This document shows positions 51,021 to 60,196 of a stretch of DNA of 64,000 nucleotides, in pieces. The position numbers and the translations under genes were made by a program. The notes beneath the pieces are model-generated. The model had not been told where the DNA came from, ran no database searches, and saw only the letters and a list, made by a program, of their open reading frames with translations. The stretch comes from Actinotalea solisilvae. Its GTDB lineage: Bacteria; Actinomycetota; Actinomycetes; Actinomycetales; Cellulomonadaceae. Position 1 is the stretch's first letter; each line of letters begins with the position of its first letter. The DNA lies in contig NZ_JADDKQ010000003.1 in the NCBI RefSeq assembly GCF_016464425.1, forward strand, positions 186,001 to 250,000, given 5' to 3'.

Positions 51021-53210
51021 ATGACGCCGACCCACGAGTCCGGACCGGGACTCCGCCTGGTCACGGACGACTCGGCGCCGGCCGACGCCCTGACCCTCAC
51101 GACGGCGTTCCACGACCTCGACGAGTACGTGGCGCTCCCGCGCATGTCGGGCCTCGTGCTCTCGCCGGACGGGTCGCGCCTCGTCACGCAGGTCTCCACC
51201 GTGAACCACGACGCGACCAAGACGCACACCGCGCTCTGGGAGGTCTACCCGACCCGCGCCCGGCCCGCGCGCCGCCTCACGCGCTCCTCGCAGGGCGAGT
51301 CGGGCGCGGCCTTCACGCCCGACGGCGACCTCCTCTTCACCTCCTCGCGCCCCAACGCGGACGCGACCGACGACGCCGAGAAGCCGCTCGACAAGCCGGC
51401 CCTGTGGGTCCTGCCCGCGGGCGGCGGCGAGGCGCGCATCGTGGCCACCCGGCCGGGCGGCGTCAACGGCGTGCGCACCGCGCGCCGGTCCCCCGCCGTC
51501 GTCTTCGCGACGGACATGCTGCCGGGCGCGACGAGCGGCTCGGACGACGAGCGCCTGCGCAAGCTCCGCAAGGACACCAAGGTCTCCGCGATCCTCCACG
51601 ACGGCTACCCCGTCCGGTACTGGGACCACGACCTCGGCCCGGACCAGCCCCACCTCCTGGGCTGGCACTTCAAGCCGGGCGACGACGTCGCGCGGTCCGT
51701 CGAGGTCGCGAGCCTCAGCGTCGAGCACCTCAAGGTCAGCGACCTCACGCCGCAGCCCGGCCACGCGCTGCGCGAGGCCGAGTACGACTTCAGCCCGGAC
51801 GGCAGCTTCGTCGTCTCGACGTGGCGCGTGCCCGGGGCGCGCGGCGCCTTCCGCACGGTGCTCGTGCGGATCGACGTCGACACCCAGCAGCGCACCGTCA
51901 TCGTCGACGACCCGGACGCCGACCTCGACTCGCCCGTCATCTCCCCCGACGGCCGCGCGGTCGCGTTCGTCCGCGAGTCCGTCTCGGACCCGACGACGGC
52001 GCCGCGCCGCACGCTCCACCTCGTCGCGCTCGCGCCGACGGAGGACGGGTCGCCGCAGCGCACGCACCAGGTCGCGGCGTCGTGGGACCGCTGGACCGCG
52101 GGCCACCAGTGGCTCCCGGACGGCTCGGGCCTGCTCGTGGTCGCCGACCAGGACGGCCGCGCGCCGGTCTTCCACATCGACCTCGCGACCGACGAGGTCA
52201 CGCAGCTCACGCACGACGACTACACGTACTCCGACCTCCAGGTCGCGCCCGACGCGACGGTCGTCTACGCCCTGCGCGCGTCCTACCTCGCGCCGGCGCA
52301 CCCGGTCCGCATCCACCTCGTCGTCGAGGACGAGCACCGCACGCGCGGCACCGTCACGGTGCTCCGCGCGCCCGTCCCGCCGCCCACGCTGCCGGGCACG
52401 CTCACCGAGGTCCGCGCGACGGCCGAGGACGGGCACGAGGTCCGCGGCTGGCTCGCCCTGCCGGACGGCAGCGGGCCCGCGAACCCCGCGCCCCTGCTCC
52501 TGTGGATCCACGGCGGACCGCTGGGCTCGTGGAACACGTGGTCGTGGCGCTGGAACCCGTGGCTGATGGTCGCCCAGGGCTACGCGGTGCTGCTGCCGGA
52601 CCCGGCCCTGTCGACCGGCTACGGGCAGGAGTTCATCCAGCGCGGGTGGGGACGCTGGGGCGCCGAGCCCTTCACCGACCTCATGGCGATCACCGACGCG
52701 ACGGTGGCGCGCGAGGACATCGACGAGTCGCGCACCGCCGCGATGGGCGGGTCGTTCGGCGGCTACATGGCCAACTGGGTCGCGGGCCAGACGGACCGCT
52801 TCCGGGCGATCGTCACGCACGCGAGCCTCTGGGCGCTGGACCAGTTCGGCCCGACGACGGACGTCTCCTTCTACTGGGAGCGCGAGATGACGGCGGAGAT
52901 GGCCGAGCGCTACTCGCCGCACCGCAACGTGGGGAACATCCGCACGCCGATGCTCGTGGTGCACGGCGACAAGGACTACCGCGTGCCTGTGGGCGAGGGC
53001 CTGCGCCTCTGGTACGAGCTGCTGTCGTCCTCCCAGCTCCCCGCCGACGACGAGGGCCGGACCCCGCACCGGTTCCTCTACTTCCCGGACGAGAACCACT
53101 GGGTGCTCAGCCCGCAGCACGCCAAGGTCTGGTACCAGGTGGTCACGGGCTTCCTCGCGGAGCACGTGCTCGACCAGGGCGTCCCGGAGCTCCCCGAGAC
53201 CCTGGGCTGA
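51021..53210 (+). CDS. S9 family (prolyl oligopeptidase-type) serine peptidase
   Basis: Cytoplasmic peptidase of 729 aa; ATG 51021 follows AGGAGG (51008-51013). Residues 1-450 form a seven-bladed propeller (repeated SPDGxxLV: LVLSPDGSRLV, AAFTPDGDLLF, PVISPDGRAVAF, WLPDGSGLLVV). The alpha/beta hydrolase part has GGSFGGY with nucleophile Ser578, HGDKDYRVP with Asp about 652 and DENHWVL with His693. LLWIHGGPLGSWNTWSWRWNPW supplies the oxyanion region. Resembles dipeptidyl/acylaminoacyl-peptidases of family S9C. No signal peptide is seen. Confidence 0.93.
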   Translation: MTPTHESGPGLRLVTDDSAPADALTLTTAFHDLDEYVALPRMSGLVLSPDGSRLVTQVSTVNHDATKTHTALWEVYPTRARPARRLTRSSQGESGAAFTPDGDLLFTSSRPNADATDDAEKPLDKPALWVLPAGGGEARIVATRPGGVNGVRTARRSPAVVFATDMLPGATSGSDDERLRKLRKDTKVSAILHDGYPVRYWDHDLGPDQPHLLGWHFKPGDDVARSVEVASLSVEHLKVSDLTPQPGHALREAEYDFSPDGSFVVSTWRVPGARGAFRTVLVRIDVDTQQRTVIVDDPDADLDSPVISPDGRAVAFVRESVSDPTTAPRRTLHLVALAPTEDGSPQRTHQVAASWDRWTAGHQWLPDGSGLLVVADQDGRAPVFHIDLATDEVTQLTHDDYTYSDLQVAPDATVVYALRASYLAPAHPVRIHLVVEDEHRTRGTVTVLRAPVPPPTLPGTLTEVRATAEDGHEVRGWLALPDGSGPANPAPLLLWIHGGPLGSWNTWSWRWNPWLMVAQGYAVLLPDPALSTGYGQEFIQRGWGRWGAEPFTDLMAITDATVAREDIDESRTAAMGGSFGGYMANWVAGQTDRFRAIVTHASLWALDQFGPTTDVSFYWEREMTAEMAERYSPHRNVGNIRTPMLVVHGDKDYRVPVGEGLRLWYELLSSSQLPADDEGRTPHRFLYFPDENHWVLSPQHAKVWYQVVTGFLAEHVLDQGVPELPETLG

Positions 53211-53264
53211 CCGCCCGCCCCGACCGCACGACGCCCCGACCGCCGGGGTCGCCGGCCGCACCGA

Positions 53265-53288
53265 GGTCGCTGGTACCCACCAGCGGCC
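53265..53288. terminator. Hairpin after the peptidase gene
   Basis: GGTCGCTGGT (53265-53274) pairs with ACCAGCGGCC with one wobble around a 4-nt loop, 55 bases past the stop. Confidence 0.5.
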
Positions 53289-53439
53289 CCGGCGTGCCGG
53301 CGGCCTCGGCGGTCGGCCGTTCGGGCGACGCCGGGCGTTTCACCCGGGGCCGACCGGGGAAGTGATCGACATCCGTGTGACCATGGGCTCCCCTCCCCAC
53401 GTCCCCCCGCGTGGACCTCCCCCGCCCCGAAGGACCCCC

Positions 53440-55185
53440 GTGGCCCGCTCCCTCCTGCCTGCCCGCGCGTCCGCGCACTCCCCCGCGCCCGCCCGCCGTC
53501 GGCTCCGGCGCCTCGTCACGGCGGGGCTGGCCCTCGCGGCCGCCGTCGCCGGGCCGCTCGCGGCGGCGCCCGCGACCGCCGTCGTGAGCCCGTCCGCGAG
53601 CTGTGCCGACGTCGCCGCCGCGACCCCGGGCGCGCCGGACGGCACCTACACGATCACCGTCCTCGGGCAGACGCTCGACGTGTGGTGCGCCGGCATGGCG
53701 GGCACGCCGGCCGAGTACCTCTCGCTCGGCCCCGGCAACGTGTCCGTCAACGGCGCGGGCGGCGACGTCTGGGGCACCGACGTGCGCACGACCTACCAGC
53801 GCGTCCGGCTGCTCCTGCCGACATCGGTCGGCCAGCCGTTCAGCGTGCTGCGCACCGACCGCACCTTCTCGACGAGCACCGGCTTCCAGGGCCGCGCGGG
53901 CGGCACCGCCGACTGGACGCCCTTCGCGGGCGGCGGCAACTGCGGCGGGAACGCCGGCACCGCCGACGTCGACCTCGCGGGCACGCCGTTCGAGGTCCGG
54001 GCCTCCGGGTTCGCCTTCTACGGCTGGGACGCGTCGGGCTACGTCTCCCAGCTCACCCCTCAGCGCGTGACCATGGCGTCCTGGGGCTGGTGCTCGAGCG
54101 TGGGCCCCGTCGACCCGACGCCCGGCCTGCCGTGGGAGAACGGCCACCCGGACACCTTCCCGCTCGTGTGGGCCGCGGCGGTCGCCCCCGTCGTCACCGC
54201 ACCCTCGGACGTCACGGTGGCGTCCGGCGCGAGGGCGTCGTTCACGTCGAGCGCGACGGGCGACCCCGCCCTCGCGGTGCAGTGGCAGACGTCGCCCGAC
54301 GGCACGACGTGGACCGACGTGGCGGGCGCGACGTCCGGGACGCTCGACCTCGCGGGGGTCACGACCGCCGACTCGGGCCTGCGGGTCCGCGCGGTCTGGT
54401 CCAACGCCGAGGGGACGGTCGCGAGCGCGCCGGCCGCGCTCACCGTGCTCCCGGCGCTGCCGGTGGTCACCACGGACCCGCAGGACGTGACGCTCGTCGT
54501 CGGCGGTGACGCGACGTTCGACGTCGCGGCGACGGGCGACCCGGCCCCCGCGCTGCAGTGGCAGTCGTCCGACGACGCCGGCACCACGTGGCAGGACCTC
54601 GCGGGCGAGACGGGCACGACGCTCGTGCTCGCCGACGTGCCGCTCGAGGCGGACGGCACGCTCGTCCGGGCGGTCGCCACGAACGCCGCGGGTGCCGTCG
54701 CGAGCGCCGACGCGCTCCTCACGGTCTCCGCGGTCGCGCCGACCCTCACGGCGTCGCCGACCTCCACCACCGTGACCGCGGGCGGCTCGGCGACCTTCAC
54801 GGTCGCGGTCGCGGGCACGCCCGCGCCGACGATCCAGTGGCAGGTCCGGTCCGCCGACGGCCTCACGTGGGCCGACCTCGCGGGCGAGGACGGCGCGACG
54901 CTGACGCTCGCCGGCGTCACGGCCGCGCAGGACGGCACGGTCTACCGCGCCTACGTCGCCAACGCGGGCGGCGCGGTCGCGACCGACCCGGTGACGCTCA
55001 CGGTCGTGACGCCCGCCGTCGCGCCGGTCGTGGCCCCGACGGCGCCCGTCGCCGCGCCGGTCGTGGCCGCGGCGGCAGCGCTCGCGGTGACGGGCAGCAC
55101 CCCGGCCCCGTGGCTCGCGCTCGCGCTCGCCCTCGTCGCCGCCGGCACGACGGCGGTCGTCGCCACCCGCCGCGCGACCGCCTGA
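53440..55185 (+). CDS. Sortase-anchored GON-domain / Ig-like surface protein
   Basis: Wall-attached protein of 581 aa. GTG 53440 gives a signal peptide (RRLVTAGLALAAAVAGPLAAAPATA); in-frame starts at 53362 and 53383 would add a long proline-rich leader. Residues about 42-215 look like a GON domain, known from ADAMTS9/20 and a few bacterial proteins: CADVAAATPGAPDGTYTI, VWCAGMAGTPAEYLSL, TYQRVRLLLP, GNCGGNAGTADVDLAGTPF. Three Ig-like repeats of about 87 residues follow, each with a QWQ...W.D.AG core. The C terminus is LAVTG, a hydrophobic segment and RRATA, a class E (LAxTG) sortase signal. Ligand unknown. Confidence 0.82.
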   Translation: MARSLLPARASAHSPAPARRRLRRLVTAGLALAAAVAGPLAAAPATAVVSPSASCADVAAATPGAPDGTYTITVLGQTLDVWCAGMAGTPAEYLSLGPGNVSVNGAGGDVWGTDVRTTYQRVRLLLPTSVGQPFSVLRTDRTFSTSTGFQGRAGGTADWTPFAGGGNCGGNAGTADVDLAGTPFEVRASGFAFYGWDASGYVSQLTPQRVTMASWGWCSSVGPVDPTPGLPWENGHPDTFPLVWAAAVAPVVTAPSDVTVASGARASFTSSATGDPALAVQWQTSPDGTTWTDVAGATSGTLDLAGVTTADSGLRVRAVWSNAEGTVASAPAALTVLPALPVVTTDPQDVTLVVGGDATFDVAATGDPAPALQWQSSDDAGTTWQDLAGETGTTLVLADVPLEADGTLVRAVATNAAGAVASADALLTVSAVAPTLTASPTSTTVTAGGSATFTVAVAGTPAPTIQWQVRSADGLTWADLAGEDGATLTLAGVTAAQDGTVYRAYVANAGGAVATDPVTLTVVTPAVAPVVAPTAPVAAPVVAAAAALAVTGSTPAPWLALALALVAAGTTAVVATRRATA

Positions 55186-55187
55186 CA

Positions 55188-55249
55188 CGACCTCGTCGGG
55201 CACACCGACGCGAGGTCGCCGGCTCGCACCGCGCGAACCGGTGACCTCG
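55188..55249. terminator. Two alternative hairpins sharing one arm
   Basis: CGACCTCG (55188-55195) can pair with CGAGGTCG (55211-55218), or CGAGGTCGCCGG (55211-55222) can pair with 55238-55249 with one mismatch. The two are mutually exclusive. They lie between convergent stops (55185 and 55287). Confidence 0.5.
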
Positions 55250-55286
55250 GCGTGGGCGACGGGGTCGGGCTGCGGCCGGGCCGCAG

Positions 55287-55760
55287 TCAGGCCTCGACCG
55301 GGGCCGAGCGGCGCACCGGGACGCGGTCGGTCATGCCGACCATCGCCACGAGGTCCGTCAGGTGCGCGGGCGGGTCCTCGAGGACGACGGCGCGCCCCTC
55401 CTCCTCGCCCGCCTTGACGAGCTGGAGCACGAAGGCGAGGCCGGTCGAGTCGAGGAAGCCGACGTCGGCCGCGCCGATGACGACGGGGCCGCTGCGCAGG
55501 ACGACCTGCGCCATGACGTCGCTCGCCTGGTCCCGCAGGCTCGCGTCGACGTCGCCCCACAGGCGCACGACCGAGGCGTCCGGCCGGGACCCGTCGAGCT
55601 CGATGCCGCCCCACGGGCCGTCGCCGATCTCGAGGGGCGCCCCGCCGAGACCCGGCAGCCGGACGGCCGGACCGCGCCCGGCGGCGTCCCGACGCGGGCC
55701 GGGGGCGGTGGTGGCGGGCGCTGCGGCGGCGGCAGGGGCCCGGTCGTCGGCGTCGGTCAT
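55287..55760 (-). CDS. STAS-domain protein (anti-sigma factor antagonist-like)
   Basis: Protein of 157 aa from ATG 55760 (AGGGAC upstream). After an Ala/Pro-rich head of about 50 residues comes a STAS domain: ASVVRLWGDVDASLRDQASDVMAQVVLRSGPVVIGAADVGFLDSTGLAFVLQLVKAGEEEG. The Ser of LDSTGLA is the expected phosphorylation site used by RsbW-type kinases. It may be a target of the kinase/phosphatase protein at 24848-28153, but the two genes are 27 kb apart and many genomes encode several STAS proteins. Confidence 0.85.
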   Translation of the reverse strand: MTDADDRAPAAAAAPATTAPGPRRDAAGRGPAVRLPGLGGAPLEIGDGPWGGIELDGSRPDASVVRLWGDVDASLRDQASDVMAQVVLRSGPVVIGAADVGFLDSTGLAFVLQLVKAGEEEGRAVVLEDPPAHLTDLVAMVGMTDRVPVRRSAPVEA

Positions 55761-55872
55761 GAGGTCCCTGTCGTCGGTCGGTCCGGTCGCGTGCCCACGG
55801 AACGTAGGACGAAGCACCGACACCCAGGGTTCCCGAGCCGCGTGGACGGCCGGTGGACGCCGGGTGAACGCC

Positions 55873-56427
55873 TCACCGGGCCGCCGTGCCGTCGGTGGCC
55901 CCGGCGTCGGTGCCCCCGGCGCCGTCGGCGCCCTCCTCGGGCTCCGTCACGTCGGCCACCGTCGCGCCGAGCGCGAGCACCATCTGGCTGCCGTCGACCG
56001 TCGCCGCGACGCCGTGGGCGCCCGCACCGATCGACATCGGCCGGCCGGCGACGCGCGCGTCGGCGATCACCGGCCACGCATGCGTGGACCCGAAGGGCGT
56101 GATCGTCCCGCGCTCGTAGCCCGTGACGGCCCGGGCGACGGCGGCGTCGGGCATCGACAGCCGCGAGACCCCGAGCAGCTCGCGCAGCCGCGGCCACGAG
56201 ATCGTCCGGCCGCCGGGGACGAGCACGAAGAGGTAGTCGTCCTCCCCGCGCCGCACGACGAGCGTCTTGACCACCTGGTCGGGCCCGAGCCGGCGGGCCG
56301 CGGCGGCCTCCGCGAGGCTCCGGACGGGCCCGTGCCGCACGAGCCGGTACCGCAGCCCGGCGGCGTCGAGCGCCGCGACGGCACGCTGCTCGCCCTCGCC
56401 GGGGCCGGGCGTCGCGGTGTCGGTCAC
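55873..56427 (-). CDS. YbaK/ProX-type aminoacyl-tRNA deacylase
   Basis: Cytoplasmic protein of 184 aa from GTG 56427. YbaK fold marks: VVKTLVVRRGEDDYLFVLVPGGRTISW with the conserved Lys, LRELLGVSRLSMPDAAVARAVTGYERGTITPFG, and PMSIGAGAHGVAATVDG. Such proteins hydrolyse mischarged tRNA (for example Cys-tRNAPro). A Gly/Ala-rich tail of about 20 residues is unusual. The longer in-frame reading up to 57489 is shadow of the USP gene. Confidence 0.88.
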   Translation of the reverse strand: MTDTATPGPGEGEQRAVAALDAAGLRYRLVRHGPVRSLAEAAAARRLGPDQVVKTLVVRRGEDDYLFVLVPGGRTISWPRLRELLGVSRLSMPDAAVARAVTGYERGTITPFGSTHAWPVIADARVAGRPMSIGAGAHGVAATVDGSQMVLALGATVADVTEPEEGADGAGGTDAGATDGTAAR

Positions 56428-56495
56428 GGGCCCATCCTGGGCGGAGCCGCGCGGCGAGGACAAGCGTCCCCGCCGTGCGGTCCCGGGCGACGCCG

Positions 56496-57377
56496 TCAGT
56501 GGTGCTCGGCGCGGACGTGCTCGCGGGTGCGGGCGACCATGACCGGGCACGGCGCGTGCAGGACGACGTCGTGGCTCACGGAGCCGAGCAGTGCCCGCGT
56601 GAGGCCGGTCCGCCCCCGGCTCCCGACGACGACGAGCCGGGCGGTGGCGGCCACGTCGAGCAGGGCCCGCGCCGGCTGGGCCTGCACGAGGTGCCGGCGG
56701 ACCACGAGGTCCGGGTGCGCGTCCGCCAGGCCCGCGACCGACTCGCCGAGGATGACGGCCTCGGCGTCGGCGAGCTGCTCGCCGAACCCGGACGGCACGT
56801 AGTCGGCCGAGAGGTACGTGGCCGGCTCCTGCCAGGCGTGAACCACGTGCAGCTCCTGGCCGGTCCGCTCGGCCTCCTCGGCCGCGAGCCGCACCGCGAG
56901 GACGCCGTCCGCCGAGCCGTCCGCGCCCACGACGACGCCCGCCGCGTCGTCGCCCGGCAGGCGCGGCACGACCACGACCGGGCACCAGGACGCCGCGGCG
57001 ACGGCGTAGCTCAGCGAGCCGGCGAGGACGCGCTCGGCGCGCGAGAGGCGGTGGGTGCCCACGACCACGAGCGCCGCCTCGCGCGAGAGCTCGGCGAGCG
57101 CGTGGGTCGCGGGCGTGCCCGCGACGTGGGTGGTCACGGCCACCTCGGGCCACGACTCGCGCACGCGCGTCGCGGCCTTCTCGAGGAGGTCGTGGGCCCC
57201 CTCGCGGATCTGGTCGTCGTAGATCGCGTCGAGCGCCGTCATGGGGTGGCCGACCGCGTGCACGAGGACGAGCCGCAGGTGCCGGTCGCGCGCGGCCTGG
57301 GCCGCCCAGACCAGTGCCTGGCTGCTCGAGCTGGTGCTGTCGACCCCGACGACGACGGCGCTGCTGGTGGTGGTCAT
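56496..57377 (-). CDS. Tandem universal stress protein
   Basis: Cytoplasmic protein of 293 aa with two USP domains. ATG 57377 is preferred over GTG 57380 by its distance from GGGGAGG. Domain 1: VVVGVDSTSSSSQALVWAAQAA and VVVGTHRLSRAERVLAGSLSYAVAAAS; domain 2: VVVGADGSADGVLAVRLAAEEA and VVVGSRGRTGLTRALLGSVSHDVVLHAPCPVMV, the latter a full ATP-binding G-2x-G-9x-G-S motif. Domain 1 has a weaker version. Divergent from aztD. Confidence 0.93.
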   Translation of the reverse strand: MTTTSSAVVVGVDSTSSSSQALVWAAQAARDRHLRLVLVHAVGHPMTALDAIYDDQIREGAHDLLEKAATRVRESWPEVAVTTHVAGTPATHALAELSREAALVVVGTHRLSRAERVLAGSLSYAVAAASWCPVVVVPRLPGDDAAGVVVGADGSADGVLAVRLAAEEAERTGQELHVVHAWQEPATYLSADYVPSGFGEQLADAEAVILGESVAGLADAHPDLVVRRHLVQAQPARALLDVAATARLVVVGSRGRTGLTRALLGSVSHDVVLHAPCPVMVARTREHVRAEHH

Positions 57378-57497
57378 CACGCCTCCCCGGCATCCGGGGC
57401 CGCGGGCGGACGGCTGCGGGTCGCCTCCGGGCCCGCGGTCCTCGTGCCTCCACCGTCCGCCCGGGGCGAGCGGCGGCGCCAGAGTCCAACGTCCTCC

Positions 57498-57532
57498 TCG
57501 TTATTGATAACGAGTCTCATATCGAATAGGTT
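57498..57532 (+). promoter_or_regulatory. Fur/Zur-like box over the aztD promoter
   Basis: TGATAACGAGTCTCA (57505-57519) matches 12 of 15 positions of the Fur-family 7-1-7 pattern TGATAATnATTATCA. It overlaps an inverted repeat TCGTTAT-TG-ATAACGA (57498-57513). TTGATA (57504-57509), 17 bases, TAGGTT (57527-57532) form a plausible promoter, so a bound repressor would cover the -35. This is one of the few A/T-rich spots in the window. Zur is the likely reader because the gene is aztD. Confidence 0.65.
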
Positions 57533-57578
57533 GCGGACGCCGTGCCCGCCGGGGCACGCGGAACCACCTGGAGGACCC

Positions 57579-58853
57579 ATGACCACCACCCGTCGGCTGC
57601 GACCGCTGGCCGCCCTCGTGCCGCTCGCGCTCCTGGGCGCCTGCGCCGGGGCGGCCGAGCCCGCCGCGACCGCGCCCACCCCCAGCGAGGCCGCGGCGAC
57701 CGTGTCCGACGTCCGCGAGGCCGCGACCGCGAGCCCGCGCCTGGCCCTCACCTACGACGGCGGCGTCCAGGTGCTCGACGCCCTCACGCTCGAGGTCGTC
57801 GCGGACCTCCCGCTCGAGGGCTTCGTGCGCCTCAACCCCGCGGGCGACGGCCGCCACGTCCTCGTGAGCGTCGACGGCGGCTTCCGCGTCCTCGACGCGG
57901 GCACGTGGGCCGAGACGCACGGCGACCACGCGCACCACTACGTGACCGACCCGGCCCTGACCGACGTCGTCTGGCCCGCCGAGGTGCCCGGGTACGCCGT
58001 CGTCCACGCGGGCCGCACGGTCCTCTTCGACGACGGCACCGGCCGCGTGGTGTCGGTCCCGTCCGCGGAGGTCGCGGCGGGGCCCGACGCCGCGCACGAC
58101 GTGCGCACCACGACGACGCCCACCGCCCACCACGGCGTCGCGGTCGAGCTCTCGACGGGCGAGCTCGTCGTCTCCGAGGGCACCGACGAGGCGCGCACCG
58201 GCACGAGCCTGCTCGACGCCGCGGGCGCCGTCGTCGCGTCGTCCGACGCCTGCCCGGGCGTGCACGGCGAGGCCGTCGCCGCGGACGAGGCCGTGGTCAT
58301 CGGCTGCGAGGACGGCGTCCTGGTGCACCGTGCGGGCACGATCACCAAGGTGCAGAGCCCCGACGCGTACGGCCGGATCGGCAACCAGGCCGGCTCCGAG
58401 GCCTCCGCCGTCGTGCTCGGCGACTACAAGAGCGACCCGGACGCCGAGCTCGAGCGGCCGACGCGCGTCGCGCTGGTCGACACCCGCACGGCCGCCCTGC
58501 GGCTCGTGGACCTGCCCGCGAGCTACACCTTCCGCTCGCTGGCCCGCGGCGACGCGGGCGAGGCGCTCGTGCTCGGCACCGACGGCGCGCTCCACGTCAT
58601 CGACCCCGAGACCGGGGTGCTCGTGCGGTCGGTCCCCGTGATCGCACCGTGGACCGAGCCGGACGCGTGGCAGGAGCCGCGGCCCGCCGTCGTCGTGCTC
58701 GACGGCTCGGCCTACGTCACCGACCCCGCCACGCGCAGCGTGCACGCGGTCGACGTCGAGACCGGCGAGGTGTGGCAGCGCGCCGAGCTGACCGTCACGC
58801 CGAACGAGATCACCGGTGCGTCCGGCGAGGGGGAGCACGCGCACGAGCACTGA
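57579..58853 (+). CDS. aztD: Zinc metallochaperone AztD-like lipoprotein
   Basis: Secreted beta-propeller of 424 aa; ATG 57579 follows GGAGG; lipobox LGAC. Propeller blades recur as LALTYDGGVQVLDALTLEVVADLPLEGF, HVLVSVDGGFRVLDAGTWAETH and ALHVIDPETGVLVRSVPV. His-rich THGDHAHHYV near residue 113 and the C-terminal GEGEHAHEH suit zinc handling. AztD is known to hand zinc to the AztC binding protein of the AztABC importer; those genes are not in this window, and YibE/F genes follow instead. Expression is probably switched on when zinc is low through the upstream box. Confidence 0.85.
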   Translation: MTTTRRLRPLAALVPLALLGACAGAAEPAATAPTPSEAAATVSDVREAATASPRLALTYDGGVQVLDALTLEVVADLPLEGFVRLNPAGDGRHVLVSVDGGFRVLDAGTWAETHGDHAHHYVTDPALTDVVWPAEVPGYAVVHAGRTVLFDDGTGRVVSVPSAEVAAGPDAAHDVRTTTTPTAHHGVAVELSTGELVVSEGTDEARTGTSLLDAAGAVVASSDACPGVHGEAVAADEAVVIGCEDGVLVHRAGTITKVQSPDAYGRIGNQAGSEASAVVLGDYKSDPDAELERPTRVALVDTRTAALRLVDLPASYTFRSLARGDAGEALVLGTDGALHVIDPETGVLVRSVPVIAPWTEPDAWQEPRPAVVVLDGSAYVTDPATRSVHAVDVETGEVWQRAELTVTPNEITGASGEGEHAHEH

Positions 58854-58957
58854 CCGTGCGTGCGACCGTCGCCGACGAGGTGCCCGGCGGGGCGCCGTCG
58901 AGGTGCCGGCCCGGGGGGTCCGGGCCGGCGCCGACCGTCCTCGGGGAGGATGGTCCG

Positions 58958-60196
58958 GTGCCCCGCCCCGACCGCGTGACCGCGCTCCTCACCGCCGTCC
59001 TCGTGCCGCTCGCCCTCGCGACCGTCCTGGCGCTCGCCGCGCTGTGGCCGACCGGCGAGCGCCAGGTGACCGACGTCGCCGCCGAGGGTGCCGAGTACGT
59101 CACGGCGAGCGTGACGTCGGCGGTCGTCGAGGAGTGCCAGGGCATGGACGAGGACCGCCTGCCGGACGGCACGGTCCCCGAGACGGTCGGCTGCACGCGC
59201 GTCACCGCGGCCGTGCCCGACGGCGGCGGCCGGGTCGAGGTCTGGGCGCCCGCCACGGTCGGGCCCGACGACGTGCCCCAGGGCACGCGCGTCGTCCTCG
59301 CGCGGTACGCGGCGACGGACACCGAGCCCGAGGTCTGGGTGTGGCACGACCTCGAGCGCACGCTCCCGCTCACGGTCCTCGCGGTCGCGTTCGCACTCGT
59401 CGTCGTCGCGGTCGCCGGCCTGCGCGGCCTGCGGGCGCTCGTGGGGCTCGCGCTCGCGTTCGGCGTCATCGGCGTGTTCATGCTGCCCGCGCTGCTCGAG
59501 GGGCGGGACGGCCTCGTCGTCGGCCTCACGGGCTCGGCGGCGATCATGTTCGTCGTCCTCTACCTGGCGCACGGCCTCTCGCGCCGCACGACGACGGCGC
59601 TGCTCGGCACGCTCGGCGGCCTCGCGCTCACCGCGGGGCTCGGCGCGCTCGCGGCCGAGGCCGCGCACCTCACGGGCCTCGCCACGGAGGAGAGCTACCG
59701 GCTCGCGATGTACACCGGCCAGCTGGACGGGCCGGGACTGCGCGGCCTGTTCCTGTGCGGCGTCGTGCTCGCGGGGCTCGGCGTGCTCAACGACGTGACC
59801 ATCACGCAGGCCTCGGCCGTGTGGGAGCTGCGGGCCGCGGACCCGGCGGCCGGCCGCCGGGCACTCTTCGCGCGCGGCATGCGCATCGGCCGCGACCACA
59901 TCGCCTCGACCGTCTACACGATCGCCTTCGCGTACGCGGGCGCCGCGCTCCCGGTGCTCCTGCTGCTCGAGGTCTACGGGCTGCCGCTCGCGCAGACGAT
60001 CGGCAGCGGCGAGTTCGCGGAGGAGATCGCACGCACGCTCGTGGGCTCGATCGGCCTGGTCCTCGCGATCCCGCTCACGACGGCGATCGCGGTCGTCGTC
60101 GTCACCGCGGGATCCGCGCACGGCCGCCGCGCGGCCGTGCCCGCCGGCTCAGCCGGCCACGGGCACGCGCACGGCACCGCCCTCGTCGACTCCTGA
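58958..60196 (+). CDS. YibE/F family membrane protein (first)
   Basis: Membrane protein of 412 aa; GTG 58958 is supported by GGGGAGGA (58943-58950); GTG 58857 is in frame but has no site. One N-terminal helix is followed by an outside beta domain of about 100 residues with two cysteines (EECQG, VGCTRV), then about seven helices. The family core GVLNDVTITQASAVWELRAADPAAGRRALFARGMRIGRDHIASTVYTIAFAYAGAALPVLLL is complete. The C terminus GHGHAHG is His-rich. No transport substrate is established for YibE/F. Its last 48 bases overlap the tail of the next gene on the other strand. Confidence 0.88.
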   Translation: MPRPDRVTALLTAVLVPLALATVLALAALWPTGERQVTDVAAEGAEYVTASVTSAVVEECQGMDEDRLPDGTVPETVGCTRVTAAVPDGGGRVEVWAPATVGPDDVPQGTRVVLARYAATDTEPEVWVWHDLERTLPLTVLAVAFALVVVAVAGLRGLRALVGLALAFGVIGVFMLPALLEGRDGLVVGLTGSAAIMFVVLYLAHGLSRRTTTALLGTLGGLALTAGLGALAAEAAHLTGLATEESYRLAMYTGQLDGPGLRGLFLCGVVLAGLGVLNDVTITQASAVWELRAADPAAGRRALFARGMRIGRDHIASTVYTIAFAYAGAALPVLLLLEVYGLPLAQTIGSGEFAEEIARTLVGSIGLVLAIPLTTAIAVVVVTAGSAHGRRAAVPAGSAGHGHAHGTALVDS

